Part shown: in pieces, positions 33,720-45,083 of the stretch | Numbering within the stretch: the stretch's first letter is position 1 | Layout: each line of letters starts with the position of its first letter | Assembly: GCA_011317545.1 (NCBI GenBank) | Contig: WUJK01000002.1 | Coordinates: forward strand, 3,720,001 to 3,784,000 | Source of the DNA: Coniella vitis | Taxonomy: Eukaryota; Ascomycota; Sordariomycetes; Diaporthales; Schizoparmaceae | Direction of reading: 5' to 3' | DNA length: 64,000 nt | Notes under the pieces: generated by a model | What the model was told of the DNA's origin: nothing | Databases searched by the model: none | What the model saw: only the letters and a program-made list of their open reading frames with translations | Program-made: the position numbers and the translations under genes

Positions 33720-36672
33720 ATGGACGGGCCTCTGGTCGCAGCAACAGGTGCTGCGCTCGCCGAGACGGACCGGGCCACTGCGGCCGTCAAGAACTTTGTG
33801 GACCATGTCGCCGCGGCACAGCACGACCTGGCGCCTGTGCTTGTCGAGCTCTTGCGCCTGCGCAGGCTGCTGAATCAGATGCAGGGGATGGATGTGCCAG
33901 TGGAGATTGAGGCCTCGGTATCATGGGCGGTGGAGGATTGCTCAGAGACGTGCAAGAACCTCGACACCATGCTGGCCAGGTGCGATGCTGGCCCGCCGCG
34001 CAACGGGCACTGGGCGCTGTCTGGGGCGCCAGGACAAACACGCGACCTTTGCCTGGCGCTCGAGACGTGCAGGAAGACGGTCGAGATTGTCGTCAAGGCT
34101 ATTGAGGGGTGAGTTGAAGTCGAGGCTATGCTGGTCTAGTCTAGTCGAAGCGAATCGAGCCTGGCAAGCAAGCAGGGGGGGGGGGCAGTGGAGGAGGAGG
34201 CGCCCAACACACGACACCTCACCTCACCTCACCTTCACCTCACCTTCGCTTTCCTGTTCCTTGTTTCTCCTAGCTCTTGGTTCCCTTGGTCTTCCTTTTT
34301 TTTTTTTTCTCTCTCTCTCTGCCTGCTGTTTGCTAACGCGCGAGGCTCTTCCCAGTGTCACCACCAGCGACCAGACAGACCACGACATTGCCATACTCAG
34401 ACGCTCTCTGACGCCCGACTCGTCACCACACGACGCGCTGCTTGTCGGCTGCCTGGATGCCACGGAGAACTATTTTGTCCCCGACCACGCCAGCATCAGC
34501 GACTGCAGCGACGATGCGCTCTACCCCAGCCACCCTAGCACTCCGTCCGCCCAAGATGTCATGATGACTTTTCGAAAAGAGGCCCTGCAGCAAAAGCTCG
34601 AGCCGCATCACGATGCCCTCCAGCGTCCTGACGCCATGGCACCGTATGAAGACCGCATTGTGATTGAGGCCTCGCCGCGCCTCCCGCTTCCGCCGCTGGC
34701 AAGCATCAAGGACGTGGACTCGTTGCCCCCGCGCCAGCACAGGGAACCGGATAGCAAACCGACGCCACGACTGAGCCAGAGATCCCGGACGAGCTCGTCC
34801 AGTCATCGCTCAGCTACAGCTACAGCTACAGCTACAGCGACCTACAGCCTCTTTCCACCAGCCTCGCCTCCACCCACCAAGGCATTGCCCCCGATTCCTC
34901 CGCTGCGTTCTCCCTTGCGCCCAGCGCCCACACTCCCGTTCATCACGGGGCGCACATCACAGTCGCCCGTGAATACACGATCCAGAGCATCATCGGATGT
35001 GACCCACGACTCGAAATTCTCATCTCTGAGCTCAGCTCAAACGCGCTTTTCCGCTACCTCCAACACGTCCTTCCCGCCGCCGCCGCCGCGATCCAGCTCT
35101 CACTCGTGCAAACCGCCACCTCTAGCGCCAACACAAGACGCGACAGAGCCAATAGAGGACCCGCTACCCGTCTTTGACGTGATTCCTCTGCGCCGCCTGG
35201 AAACAAGAGAAAAAGACGCAGCCAGCGGCGGCGCCTACTTTGCCGACACCTCGCCCTCGTCCACCATCCTGGCCACTCGCCACGGCAAGTTCCACGTGCG
35301 GCTATGGGATCTTCCTTCGGGCGCACACATCAACACCATCAAGGTCCCCTTTTACATCCAGGCGCAAATGCGGTCGCGCGAGTACTTTATCCGCTCCCAC
35401 GCCATCCTCTCCGAAACGCGCAACCTCATCGCCATCGCGTCTACCTTTGGCCAGACCATTGAGGTCTGGGACTGGGCCAAGCGCAAAAAGATTCAAACCA
35501 TCAACGACGCGTACCGCTGGGCTTCAGCGCGCGGCGACGTCTACGAGACGAGCTGGAACCCGCTCGCCACCTACCGCGAAGACGAAGACACCATCAAGCT
35601 CTATCCGGCATCGCCTGGGTCCAAGAAGCCATTTGGCAAGCCGCGTGTGATTGAGCTGCGCAAAGCAGGATTGCCACATGTCCCGAAACTGCCGGAGCTC
35701 GCCTACTCTGCCACGGGACCTCTCCTTGTTGCCGCAGCTGGGCCTCGGCCTCCACGACCGGGCCACCCACCGCCTGTCCACGGCGCGATGCTGATGGCAT
35801 GGCAGCTTGACAGTAATAGCAACAGCACCAGCACCAGCACCCACCACAACTCCAACCCTGATCTTGACCCCAATAGACCCTACCGCTACTATGAACCCCA
35901 CGCCCAGCACCCGGAACTCGACAACTCGCTTCCCCTCGTCCTAGCCACCTACGGCAGCGTCTCCGTCTCCATCTGGGAAGCCGCAAAATTCCGCACAATT
36001 GGCAGACCTGGGATGTGGCAGGTGGAGCCCGTCTCGGTGACGGAACGCGTCGTTCTCGTGTGGGATTTCGGGAGCGCGGGCGAGGACAAGGCGAGGACAT
36101 TTCGGATCCCGGCTGTGTTGGCTTGTATCTCGCCTGATTGTCGGTTTGTGGCGTATTGTGACCCGGGGTCGGGGTCTGGGTCTGGCCCGAGTGGTCGCAA
36201 TAACAGTGATGGTGCGCTTGTGGTTCTCGATGCCATTAGGGGTGGCAGGGAGCTGTGGCGGCTCGATGGGGATCCTGATGGTGGGCGTGGCAGCCTCGGA
36301 CCGCTGCTTACGAGTGGAGGCAGTAGCGGAGGAGGAGGTAGTGCAAGCAGCTTTTTCGCAAACGCCATCAGTCACACGTTGAGTAACCACAGCGGGAGAT
36401 CGCCGGCGTCGTCGGCTGCGTCGTTTGAGACGAAGCGGAGCGGCAGTGGTGGTGCAAATGGCAGTGGTGGAAGCGGAATGACGCGCATGTCGGTCGTGTC
36501 GGAACGGAGCTCCACGACGGTGGGCGGTGGGGGACTCGAGTTGTTGGCTGCGGATTTGAAAAAGGTGACGGAATTGGCCTTTTCGGCGGACGGGAATCGG
36601 CTGTTTATTGGGGATCTCGAGGGTGGGGTGGCTGTTTTTGAGGTTAGAGAGGGCATCGGAATGGCTGTTTGA
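33720..36672 (+). CDS. Protein with N-terminal helical domain and C-terminal WD40-like repeats
   Basis: Exons 33720-34108 and 34356-36672 give 901 residues. The 247-nt intron has a CTAAC branch site and removes an 11-nt poly-G run; splicing joins VVKAIEG to VTTSDQTDHDIAI in frame. Residues 1-130 form an all-helical domain (MDGPLVAATGAALAETDRAT...) like the fungal N-terminal domain found on STAND and other regulatory proteins. Residues about 131-480 are disordered and Ser/Pro-rich, with a repeated Ala-Thr stretch at nt 34811-34838. From about residue 485 WD40-like blades appear: 'ILATRHGKFHVRLWDLPSG', 'IAIASTFGQTIEVWDWAKR', 'LACISPDCRFVAY' and 'TELAFSADGNRLFIGDLEGG'. A low-complexity Gly/Ser insert interrupts the last blades. 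Cytosolic scaffold by inference; specific function unknown. Confidence 0.8.
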
Positions 36673-38975
36673 TTGATGGAAGGGGGGGGGGTGGTTGAAG
36701 GTGTTAGATTTGTGTGCTCATGTTCTGTTTGGATCAGTCTGTGTATCGTGTCTGTTTATGGTTGTGAATGGGTGTCAAAGGGGGGGGATGGGGAGTATGG
36801 CAAGTGGGAAATGGGTTATATTCAGCATGTTCTTGATTGGAAACCATGCTTGACTTTTGTTGATATGGGGGGGTTCCAATGGCGGTTCAAAACGGGGATG
36901 GAGTTGGGCTTGGTCTTGGGCTTGGAGTTCTTACTCTTGTCTGTCTGTTTGTCTGTTTTTTTGTTTGTTTATTTACTTGGTCACTTGGTGGGCTTACCTG
37001 TTGATATTGAACCATGGGGAACGCCCAGTTTCCTTGTTTATATGTCGGGCTTGTAGGCCTAGTCTGGGGAGAAAAGGGGTTAGTGGAACACTGGAAGATG
37101 CTGAAGTGGAATGGTCTGTTACTCGAGTGACTGTAATATACAAATGATGACATTCCAGAGTCTTTTTGTGATATAGACACCTTGGTGGATCTGTCTGATG
37201 GTGGGAATATATCGTTGATCCTGTGCAAGTCAACCCACCCACTCTTCACTCTTTACAAGTCCTGAAATGCATTCGATACTTGACTCCTCAAATTCATTAC
37301 ATTATTTCTATAGCATAACCCACATCATCTCCCCCCACTACTCCCTACACCTCCATGGCCTGACGAAACCCGTTCGTCGCATCAGCAGATTCCTGCCGCG
37401 CATGCGAGTGCAACAGAATCCGCACGCTCGTCTCGGCGGATCGGTAGCAGAATACACACACAACAACAACAACAACAACAACAACAACCGCCGATGGGCC
37501 ATGTATTATATATACAATGTATTCATGTACATACTTTACACCAGCCCGGCGAAGGATGCCGTGTCCGGCCCGGCCGAGGCGGAGACCCCACTTTGAGCGT
37601 ATAAAACCATTGGCTCGATTTGCTGCAGCAAGGCCAGACAGAGCCCCCGCCCGGTGTACAGTCAGCCAGATTGAACCAATCACACCCTACTTTTCAGGCA
37701 ACGAACGAGGCTGCGAGTTATTTGACCAGCCAGAAAGGATGAGTAGAGATCGCTTGTGATTCCTTTGATTAAAAAAAGATCATGCCCGTGTGAAGATCTT
37801 GCGGAACGAACATATCTGATAACTCTCAAAGAAAAGGGCTCGAATGCTCTACGCTTCAGCGTCGTGCATGTTGAGATGGCTCGCTGGTTTTGGCCGTCGA
37901 TGTCGCTTTTCCTAAAGGTCTCCCTCCATAAAGCAGCGTACTATCGCAGACTGCCACGTTCACGAGTTGGCCACTTACTTGCTCAAGTGCCTTTTCATTG
38001 TAGGGTGGCCTACACCCTTGTTTGCTTATGCAACATGGCAAGCCTTTTCCCCGGCCCGCCCTTCCGCAGGCTTTGTTACGATGCTGCGAGTTACGTGCGG
38101 GTAAAGACCGACTGGCAGAACCCCTTTTTCTAGGTTCTTGAACAGGGCATCCAGGAGTACTGGAGCATTCTATCCCAAGAGTCGTCACAAAGGGGGGTCC
38201 TTGTTAGGGGAATATAATGCTGATCTGCCACAACGGTGGTGGCATTCTCTGTTACAAGTACACAGCAATGCGGCGAAGTTTTGGAGGTTCTCTTCTTGTG
38301 GGTCATCAGGGAGATGTTTTTGGGCAATAGAACATGTACCTTATATTGATTAGTAAGCACAAAGGGAAACAGTATATCCGTGTTATCCTGTGTACGAAAT
38401 GACCATGGTATTCTACTACTGGGAATCCAAGAGTCTGGCACGATTCTCGATGTTGAGTGATGAAATCGTAAATCGTGGTTAATTTTCCACTTGACAACAA
38501 CAGTAGCACTTCCATGCTTCTGCCGCCGACATGATAATATTGAGGACAGGCCCTGACTGGCTGAGGATCCAGATTTGCTAGGCTGCAAATCCGTAATTCC
38601 GCTATTTCTGGTTGCTTGAAGGGATGGAGTTGACCTTTTCCCCCCCTTCTTTCTTTGACAAGTCAGCTGCCCTCTCGTAGACCGGGATTCTCTGCATAGT
38701 AATACCTTACATATATACATACATACACCTTACGCAGGGGCACGACCATTGCCCTATGCCCACCCTGCATGCGTGTGTGAGATCGCTGATCTCTTTTTGT
38801 TATGTTTTTTGTTCTGTGCTTAGGGTTCAAAGTATACATCTGATGTGTGTGATATCCATGTTTCAGACAAAACTCAATGGAACGAATAGTCCCGATGGGG
38901 ATTTCTGAAGACCACAACGAAGCAAGCCAGCTTTTCTCTTCCCCCCCCCCCCCACATAAAGGGGGATCGATCGAT

Positions 38976-38993
38976 CTACTATGTACATAGTAG
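38976..38993. repeat. 18-bp perfect palindrome CTACTATGTACATAGTAG
   Basis: Self-complementary over all 18 bases, centred on the GTAC at 38983-38986. It holds one ACTATGTA and one overlapping TACATAGT, i.e. two inverted copies of the dispersed 8-mer. Confidence 0.9.
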
Positions 38994-39517
38994 TAGTGAT
39001 TATGCTGCTGCCATGCACCAACCAAACTTTTTTTTTTTTTTTTTTTTTAATATTTTCCACTTTTTCCCGTCATGGCCCGCATCTGATTCGCTCGTTTCTG
39101 CACGCGGTCCTGCATTGTCAAGTCTTATTCATCCTCCATCTCGTGGGCTTGTGCTCCACCGACGCGCCATGCCAACGCATTAACTTGGGTACAAGTCCGC
39201 TCTTGGTCATTGCTGACTATTGGACATGGCAGACTCTGTATGTACTTGAAAATCCGGATACTATGTACTATAGCAGAGCGGAACAGGATTTCGGGCACAA
39301 GACTTGCGGACAGAGGGCACAGAATTATCTATTCTGGGCCAACCCAGCCTCCCTCCCCGGGCGCTTTCTTGCGAACAATAGCCATGGAAAGGCTGTTTGG
39401 CTCTTTTCCTTTAGTTTACATAGCATGCCAAAATGGATTTATCGAGTCAGAACCCCCCCAAATCGTCACAATGGCTCTATTCCCACTCGGGCCAAGATCA
39501 ACACCTTAGACCGCCCA

Positions 39518-39520
<3 letters not shown>

Positions 39521-39560
<40 letters not shown>
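39521..39560 (+). repeat. (CT)20 microsatellite
   Basis: Uninterrupted CT dinucleotide tract of 40 bp about 350 bp upstream of the monooxygenase ATG. Confidence 0.95.
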
Positions 39561-39564
<4 letters not shown>

Positions 39565-39906
39565 CTCTCTTTCCAGAAACAGTACCATGTAAACACATCA
39601 AACAAGAGTACATCATAAATCCGAGCGTTTTACTCGGTAGTTGCGAATGTGGGAAGAAAGTATGTAGGGACGCAGTCAACGTGAATTGGTACTGTCGGGT
39701 CCGTTTTTAATGTGTATTAAAGCACACCAGCCGCCAACTGCTGCGTTGCCCCGAGTCGTGATCCTCTTCTCTTTCTTCCATAACCGCATATATACATACA
39801 CAAAGTCGGCATTCAACGGGCAAACCAGGAACGAACGAACGAAAGGAAGAAAAAAGGACCGCATCATCCCCAAACGAAACGCAACCCATACCACACAACA
39901 ACAACC

Positions 39907-41896
39907 ATGGGCGACTCAGCCACCCACCCCTCCCTCCATGGAGACCTGCCATCCCACCAGCCACAATCACAATCACAACCAGTACCCACCACCATCATCG
40001 ACACGCCGTATCTCATCGTCGGCGCTGGCCCCGCAGGCGCCTCTCTCGCCTGCTTCCTGGCTGAGCACAACCTCACGGGCCTCCTCATCGCTGCGGCCCC
40101 TGGCACAGCCTCGACCCCGCGCGCACACATCACCAACATGGCAGCTCTCGAGTGCCTGCGCGACATTGACCTCGAGTCCGCTTGCCACGCCGCCGCCACC
40201 GGCGGCCCGAGCAGCATGCAGCACACGCGCTGGTGCGCGTCCATGGCGGGTGAGGAGTACGCGCGCGCGTACAGCTGGGGCAACGACCCCGTGCGGCACG
40301 GCGACTACGACGCCGCGAGCCCGTGCAGCCACGTGGACCTGCCGCAGACGCTGCTCGAGCCCATCTTGACGACGCGCGCGGTGCACCGCGGGTGGCAGCT
40401 GCGCTTCCACACGCGCCTGGTGGGCTTCACGCGGCCGAGCGAGCATGTGGTTCTGAGCGAGGTGGAGGACCTACTGAGCGGGCTGCGGTACACGGTCCGG
40501 TCCAAGTATCTGTTTGGGTGTGATGGGGCGCGGAGCCAGGTCGTGCGTGAGCTGGCCATCCCGCTGGACAAGAAGCCCGGCCAGGGCTTGGCGTTGAATA
40601 TGCTGGTCAAGGCGGACCTGGGCCCGTTGATGGAGCACCGCACGGGGAACCTGCACTGGGTGTTTGCCCCGGCAAACGAGTATCCGCCCTGGGGGTGGAC
40701 GGGGCTGGTGCGCATGGTCAAGCCGTGGACCGAGTGGATGTTTATCATGTTCCCCTTGCCGGGCGCCGACTTCTCGGCGGACGTGTACAGTCCTACCAAG
40801 GAAGAGTGTGTGCCGAGGATCCGGGAGATGATTGGCGATGACTCGATCCCTGTCGAGGTGTTGGATGTGAGCAAATGGTGGGTACGCGAGACCGTGGCAG
40901 AGTATTACTCGGATGGGAATGTGTAAGTGGTGGCCTCTCCCCTTTTGCTTCCTCCTTTTATTTTTTGGTCTTTCACGACGGATTTTGGCCAGAGAGTCGA
41001 TTTGGATGACCATGGTTGGCACTGACGCTTGTGGACACGCGCACGCACACAGACACTGCCTCGGAGATGCCACCCACCGCCACCCACCCTTCAACGGCCT
41101 CGGCTCCAACACCTGCATCCAAGACGCCTACAATCTCGCCTGGAAAATCGCCTACGTCGAAGCAGGCCATGCCGGGCCCGCGATGCTCCAGACATTCAGC
41201 ACAGAGCGCCAGCCTGTGGGCCGCGATGTCATTACGCGCGCAAATCAGGGCCTGCGCGACCACATGGGCTGGATTGTCACGACGGGCATGATGGAGCCGG
41301 ACAAGCAAGTGCGCGCAAAGATTCTGGCCGAGTTTGACGACCCGGGCCCCGTCGGACGCAAGCGGCGCCAGGAGTTCCAGAAGGCCATCGAGCAGACCGC
41401 CACCGAATTCCATGGTCTGGGCATTGAGATGAACCAGCTCTATGAATCGGACGCCGTGTACCTCGACGATGAGGCGCTGCCCGCGCCGCTGCCCAAGAAC
41501 GACCCTGTCATGGAGCTTGTCATCAGCACGTTTCCGGGGAAGCGGCTGCCGCACGCTTGGTTGAACACGCGGACGCCGGGCAAGCAGTTCTCGACCATCG
41601 ATCTTGCTGGCCACCGGCAGTTCTGTCTGCTGACTGGCCCGGGCGGTGCGAGTTGGAAGGCCGCGGCGGCCCAGGTCGGCAAGGCTCTGGGAATCCAGAT
41701 CAATGCCTACTCGATCGGCTGGAAACAAGACTATGAGGACGTCTACTTTGACTGGGCACGGCGCAGAGAGGTCGAGGAGGATGGCTGTGTATTGGTACGG
41801 CCTGACCGTTTTGTGGCTTGGAGATCCAAAGAGATGATACCGGATGCCGAGTCCAAACTCGACAAGGTCATGCGGCGGGTTCTCTGTTTGGCTTAG
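39907..41896 (+). CDS. FAD-dependent aromatic hydroxylase (phenol 2-monooxygenase type)
   Basis: Exons 39907-40922 and 41053-41896 give 619 residues; the 130-nt intron joins DGNV to HCLGDATHRHPP. The start is in a good context (CAACCATGGGC). The FAD-binding Rossmann motif is VGAGPAGASLACFLAEH at about residue 38. The acidic residue that usually ends beta-2 and holds the FAD ribose appears to be Ala (LLIAAAPGTASTPRAH), as I recall for the fungal dichlorophenol-hydroxylase-like branch. The second motif 'GCDGARSQVVREL' and the third 'GDATHRHPPFNGLGSNTCIQDA' are intact. The C-terminal 130 residues fit the thioredoxin-like domain of phenol hydroxylases. Known role: NAD(P)H- and O2-dependent ring hydroxylation. 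Likely use is catabolism or detoxification of aromatics; the substrate is unknown. No signal peptide, so cytosolic. Confidence 0.9.
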
Positions 41897-42056
41897 CATG
41901 TATAGTACTGTCTATATGAAAAGATCCAATACCCATAGCCTGTCCTCCTACATAGAAGAGGGTGCGTCACGGATCGACAAAAGTCAAAAGAGTGGACATG
42001 GTTTTTACCTTTTTCTCTTTTTTTCTTCCTTTTTTTCCTTTTCCCCGGAGGCATCC

Positions 42057-43688
42057 TCATGCAGATCGTCGCCAAAAGTCTCTCCACATCTCCTTTAAAC
42101 CATAATGAGGCGTCTTTGACTCGTACACCTTGGTGTGCCGGCTTTCTCGAGCAAATCGATCCAAGATACCCCCGCTCTTGTGCCCGCCTTGGTTGAGCAA
42201 GTGTGGTGGCGGACGACGGGCCCGCTCTTTGATCTCAGCCGCCACCTGGGGCGCTACGTCAGCAAAGCAGGCCTTGAGCTCTCGGTCCAGGTTGAAGTAC
42301 GGCTTCTTGGCAAGCTCGGGTGCCATGAGGTTGTACGCGCGCGTCAGCTTGTTCATGTTGCTGATTGCCAGCTCCATGTAGGACCGCTCCGTCGCTTCCC
42401 ACGTCGCATCTCTAAAAGGCCGCACAAGAGAAATGTCAGGCTCAGCAGGTTTAGGTGCGCCTTCTTCTTGGAGGGTCGTGGTTGCTGTTGGAAGCTCTGG
42501 CAAGGCTTCTTGCCGCATGGCAACCATGACAACATCTTCTGTCGTGTTTGTCGGCACCGCCACTTGGTCCGAGTTTCTAGGGCGCGGGTTGTGTATCGCC
42601 TCTGCTTGACTGTACTCGTGCGCCCTTCTCATTTGTTCTTCAAGAGTGCCGCCACGGCTGGCAATCATCCGCGCAGCATGCCGCTTCCAGTCATTGCGCA
42701 GCCGCGCCCGAAAGACATTGGCAGCCTTGACAACTTCCTGCTGCTTCTCGATCCACGGCGGCACAATATCTTGCTTCTTGATCATCTTGTTCATGATGTA
42801 CTCTGTAGTGTCGATGAAGGGGTTGTCGGCTCTAGCATCGCGCTCGATACCTTTGCCACGGGGAATATTCTTGAACTGGCCGCGAGCAATGGCATCCTCG
42901 ATCCGCTCATTGGCCAGCGCAGCAAGACCCGAAATTGTGTTGGGTAATGCACGCGCAGCTGGCGTGAACCGGTCTCTGAGCTCCTTCCTCATAGCCTCTC
43001 TCTCCTCATCAGTCATGCCTTTGCTTTTGTCTTTGACGGCCAGGTTCGTGTACACGCTGGCAGCCTCCTTTGCATTCGCCACCTTGCGCCCAGTGCTGAC
43101 AGTGGACTGGCGTTTCAAGCGCATATCCGCTGGAATGCTGGACAGCGACGGTGCAGTCGGCTTGCCGCGCAGGCCTGGCGCAAGCGGCTTGTGTGCATCG
43201 CTGAGCATCCGCAGCACCGCATCAGACTGTGTCTCTTGGCCTGTCCATGGCTGCGCCGATGCAATATCGCGTGTACCCGACCCCGCTGCGTTTGGTATGC
43301 TTCCCACGAGACCTGCCTCTCGAAGTGCACTCTCATTCTCCTGCTGAAACTTGGCATCGGCGAGTTTATTCAGAAGGCGGTTCTTGAGCTCCTCGCTGAA
43401 CCCGGCGTCTTCGACTGCGCGCCGTCCAGCTCTGCCACCCGTCAAGAGTGCTTCTTCGGTTGCTTCCTCCAGTCGACGGGCCATGGGCCCTGGCTCGGTA
43501 GGAGGAGTGACGGGCTCACTTTTCGCGCCATCTGGGCGAGAGTTGCCTGTGAGATTTGACTCGGGATTCGACGGACGGTGGTGCTCGGAATACTGCCGCG
43601 TGGGGTGGTTGACGGCGGGAACGCATCGACAAGCATAGCGGCCGAGGGCTCTCAGATACTGATCGGTGGTACGGATAGTGAGCACCAT
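42057..43688 (-). CDS. Mitochondrial DUF1992 / DNAJC28-domain protein
   Basis: One exon, 543 residues. The start is placed at the ATG at 43688 (MVLTIRTTDQYLRALGRYAC). The first about 40 residues are Arg-rich and free of acid up to RQYS, a mitochondrial presequence by composition. At about residues 255-325 lies the conserved DNAJC28/DUF1992 core: 'LANERIEDAIARGQFKNI', 'PRGKGIERD', 'NPFIDTTEYIMNKMIKKQ' and 'VPPWIEKQQE'. No J-domain (HPD) is seen, as in other fungal members. The rest is Ala/Glu/Arg-rich helix plus a C-terminal half with 'NKLTRAYNLMAPELAKKPYF'. The molecular function of the family is poorly known. It is convergent with the phenol-hydroxylase-type gene, whose 3' end is 160 bp away. 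Confidence 0.88.
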   Translation of the reverse strand: MVLTIRTTDQYLRALGRYACRCVPAVNHPTRQYSEHHRPSNPESNLTGNSRPDGAKSEPVTPPTEPGPMARRLEEATEEALLTGGRAGRRAVEDAGFSEELKNRLLNKLADAKFQQENESALREAGLVGSIPNAAGSGTRDIASAQPWTGQETQSDAVLRMLSDAHKPLAPGLRGKPTAPSLSSIPADMRLKRQSTVSTGRKVANAKEAASVYTNLAVKDKSKGMTDEEREAMRKELRDRFTPAARALPNTISGLAALANERIEDAIARGQFKNIPRGKGIERDARADNPFIDTTEYIMNKMIKKQDIVPPWIEKQQEVVKAANVFRARLRNDWKRHAARMIASRGGTLEEQMRRAHEYSQAEAIHNPRPRNSDQVAVPTNTTEDVVMVAMRQEALPELPTATTTLQEEGAPKPAEPDISLVRPFRDATWEATERSYMELAISNMNKLTRAYNLMAPELAKKPYFNLDRELKACFADVAPQVAAEIKERARRPPPHLLNQGGHKSGGILDRFARESRHTKVYESKTPHYGLKEMWRDFWRRSA

Positions 43689-45083
43689 AGTGTATGACGG
43701 CGTAAGGACGACCAAAACATGCTAAGGCAAAATGCCTTGCAAAAAGGCTGGCTGACAAAGAAGAGGAATGGTGATGCGCCGTCCATGACGAGGGTATTGC
43801 CACACGGGCGAGGATGGAGGGGCGGCGATAAGATAAGAACCTATTCAGTTCCAACGCAGCTGATCCATGTTGGCACGGTGATGGCGCATACAATGACAGT
43901 ACGAGTTAACACCAGCTTCACGCCGGGGACAGCCGGCATGCATCTGGCCACTGACGACCAGTTTGCGATACTTCAGAACGCTCGCAACGTCTCATCAGAT
44001 AGCGCATAAATCAGACGATGCGCAGACACCCTTGGTCACTCCCTGGCTTGCCAACGACGGAGTTTTTCAACTCTGCGTCAATGACGTAGCAGTCCTGCAG
44101 ACTCTGCGAAGCATAACTGGCATACTCGGGCGCAAGCGTGCATGCTCGATGATCGCAACGCGTGGACAGAGTGGCATGACTCGAACCTGTCTATCGGCCA
44201 CAGTGATCAGCAACTCTGGGGAAAAAAAAAGAGAGAGAGAAAAAAAGGACAAACAAAAAGAATATGTGACAACTGAAAGGCGTCCCCGGATGTCATCACA
44301 TGCGCAGCACACGGCAGCAAACAATAAGCAACGGCGCCGGGCAAACAGACCTGTCAAAGAGTGGAAGGGCTTTTTGGCTTGGCGCCCGTAGCGGAAGTTT
44401 GCCATAAGCGCCGCTCCGGAAACTGGGAGGCCGCCCCAAAGACCGTTGGTCCATGCCAATTCGTCGCTCATGCAACAGCAACGTGGAAAACAGGCCAAAA
44501 TGAACAATGCTCAGCCACGCTCTGCCTAATGAATCTTGCTGCTGCGCCCATCGAGCAGCTTGCATTTCCTGCGCGGCACCCTTCGCGCCATCCTTCCTAT
44601 TCAGGATACCTGTGTGTATGCTTAGCTCCAAACATGCTGTGCTCGGATCGGCATATCTGCCACAATTACCGGCGGAGCTTAAGCAAATGCTTCATGTCGA
44701 GTGAAGCTGCTGCAGGTCAGGGCAGGTGAACTTCGCTCTATCGGGCAAGCAGCGTGACAATGTCCCCCATCGTGGGTTGGTGGGCCACCACACTGGATCG
44801 GCGCTGGGTATCCCGCGCTCGGCCGAACAAGCGAGCCTCCATCTTGTCGTCGGTTTTCTGTTTTCTTCTCATTTTTCTTTTAGTCGCTGGTCGTTTGCCG
44901 TTCTGAAGTGCAAGTATATTAATGCGACCCTGCTCCCGTGTCCCATCACCAACTGCCTAGTCCATCATCACTTACAACAACGCACTTGGCAATTCAAACA
45001 ACTTCACTCTCTCCCCTCAACGTTATCACCAATTCTTTCTCATCTCGCGCAAACGGCTTGCTTTTTTCCCTCCTCAAATCAGC
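43689..45083. other. Divergent promoter region
   Basis: About 1.4 kb between divergently transcribed genes. It has a purine-rich run at about 44220-44270, and a CT- and CA-rich leader just before 45084. No gene seen. Confidence 0.55.

Larger units (their letters stand above)
36673..39906. other. Intergenic region, no gene recognised
   Basis: About 3.2 kb between tandem genes. Contents: a (CAA)n tract at 37459-37489, a poly-C run at about 38940-38953, an 18-bp perfect palindrome carrying the dispersed motif at 38976-38993, another motif copy at 39260-39267, a 21-nt poly-T run at 39028-39048 and a (CT)20 tract at 39521-39560. The CATATATACA word near 39788 may serve the monooxygenase promoter. 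No supported gene. Confidence 0.55.

Noticed and set aside
44161..44230. Minus-strand GGTTCGAGTC, another tRNA-like word
   Set aside because: The T-arm does not pair well, and the only A-box-like word is too close.
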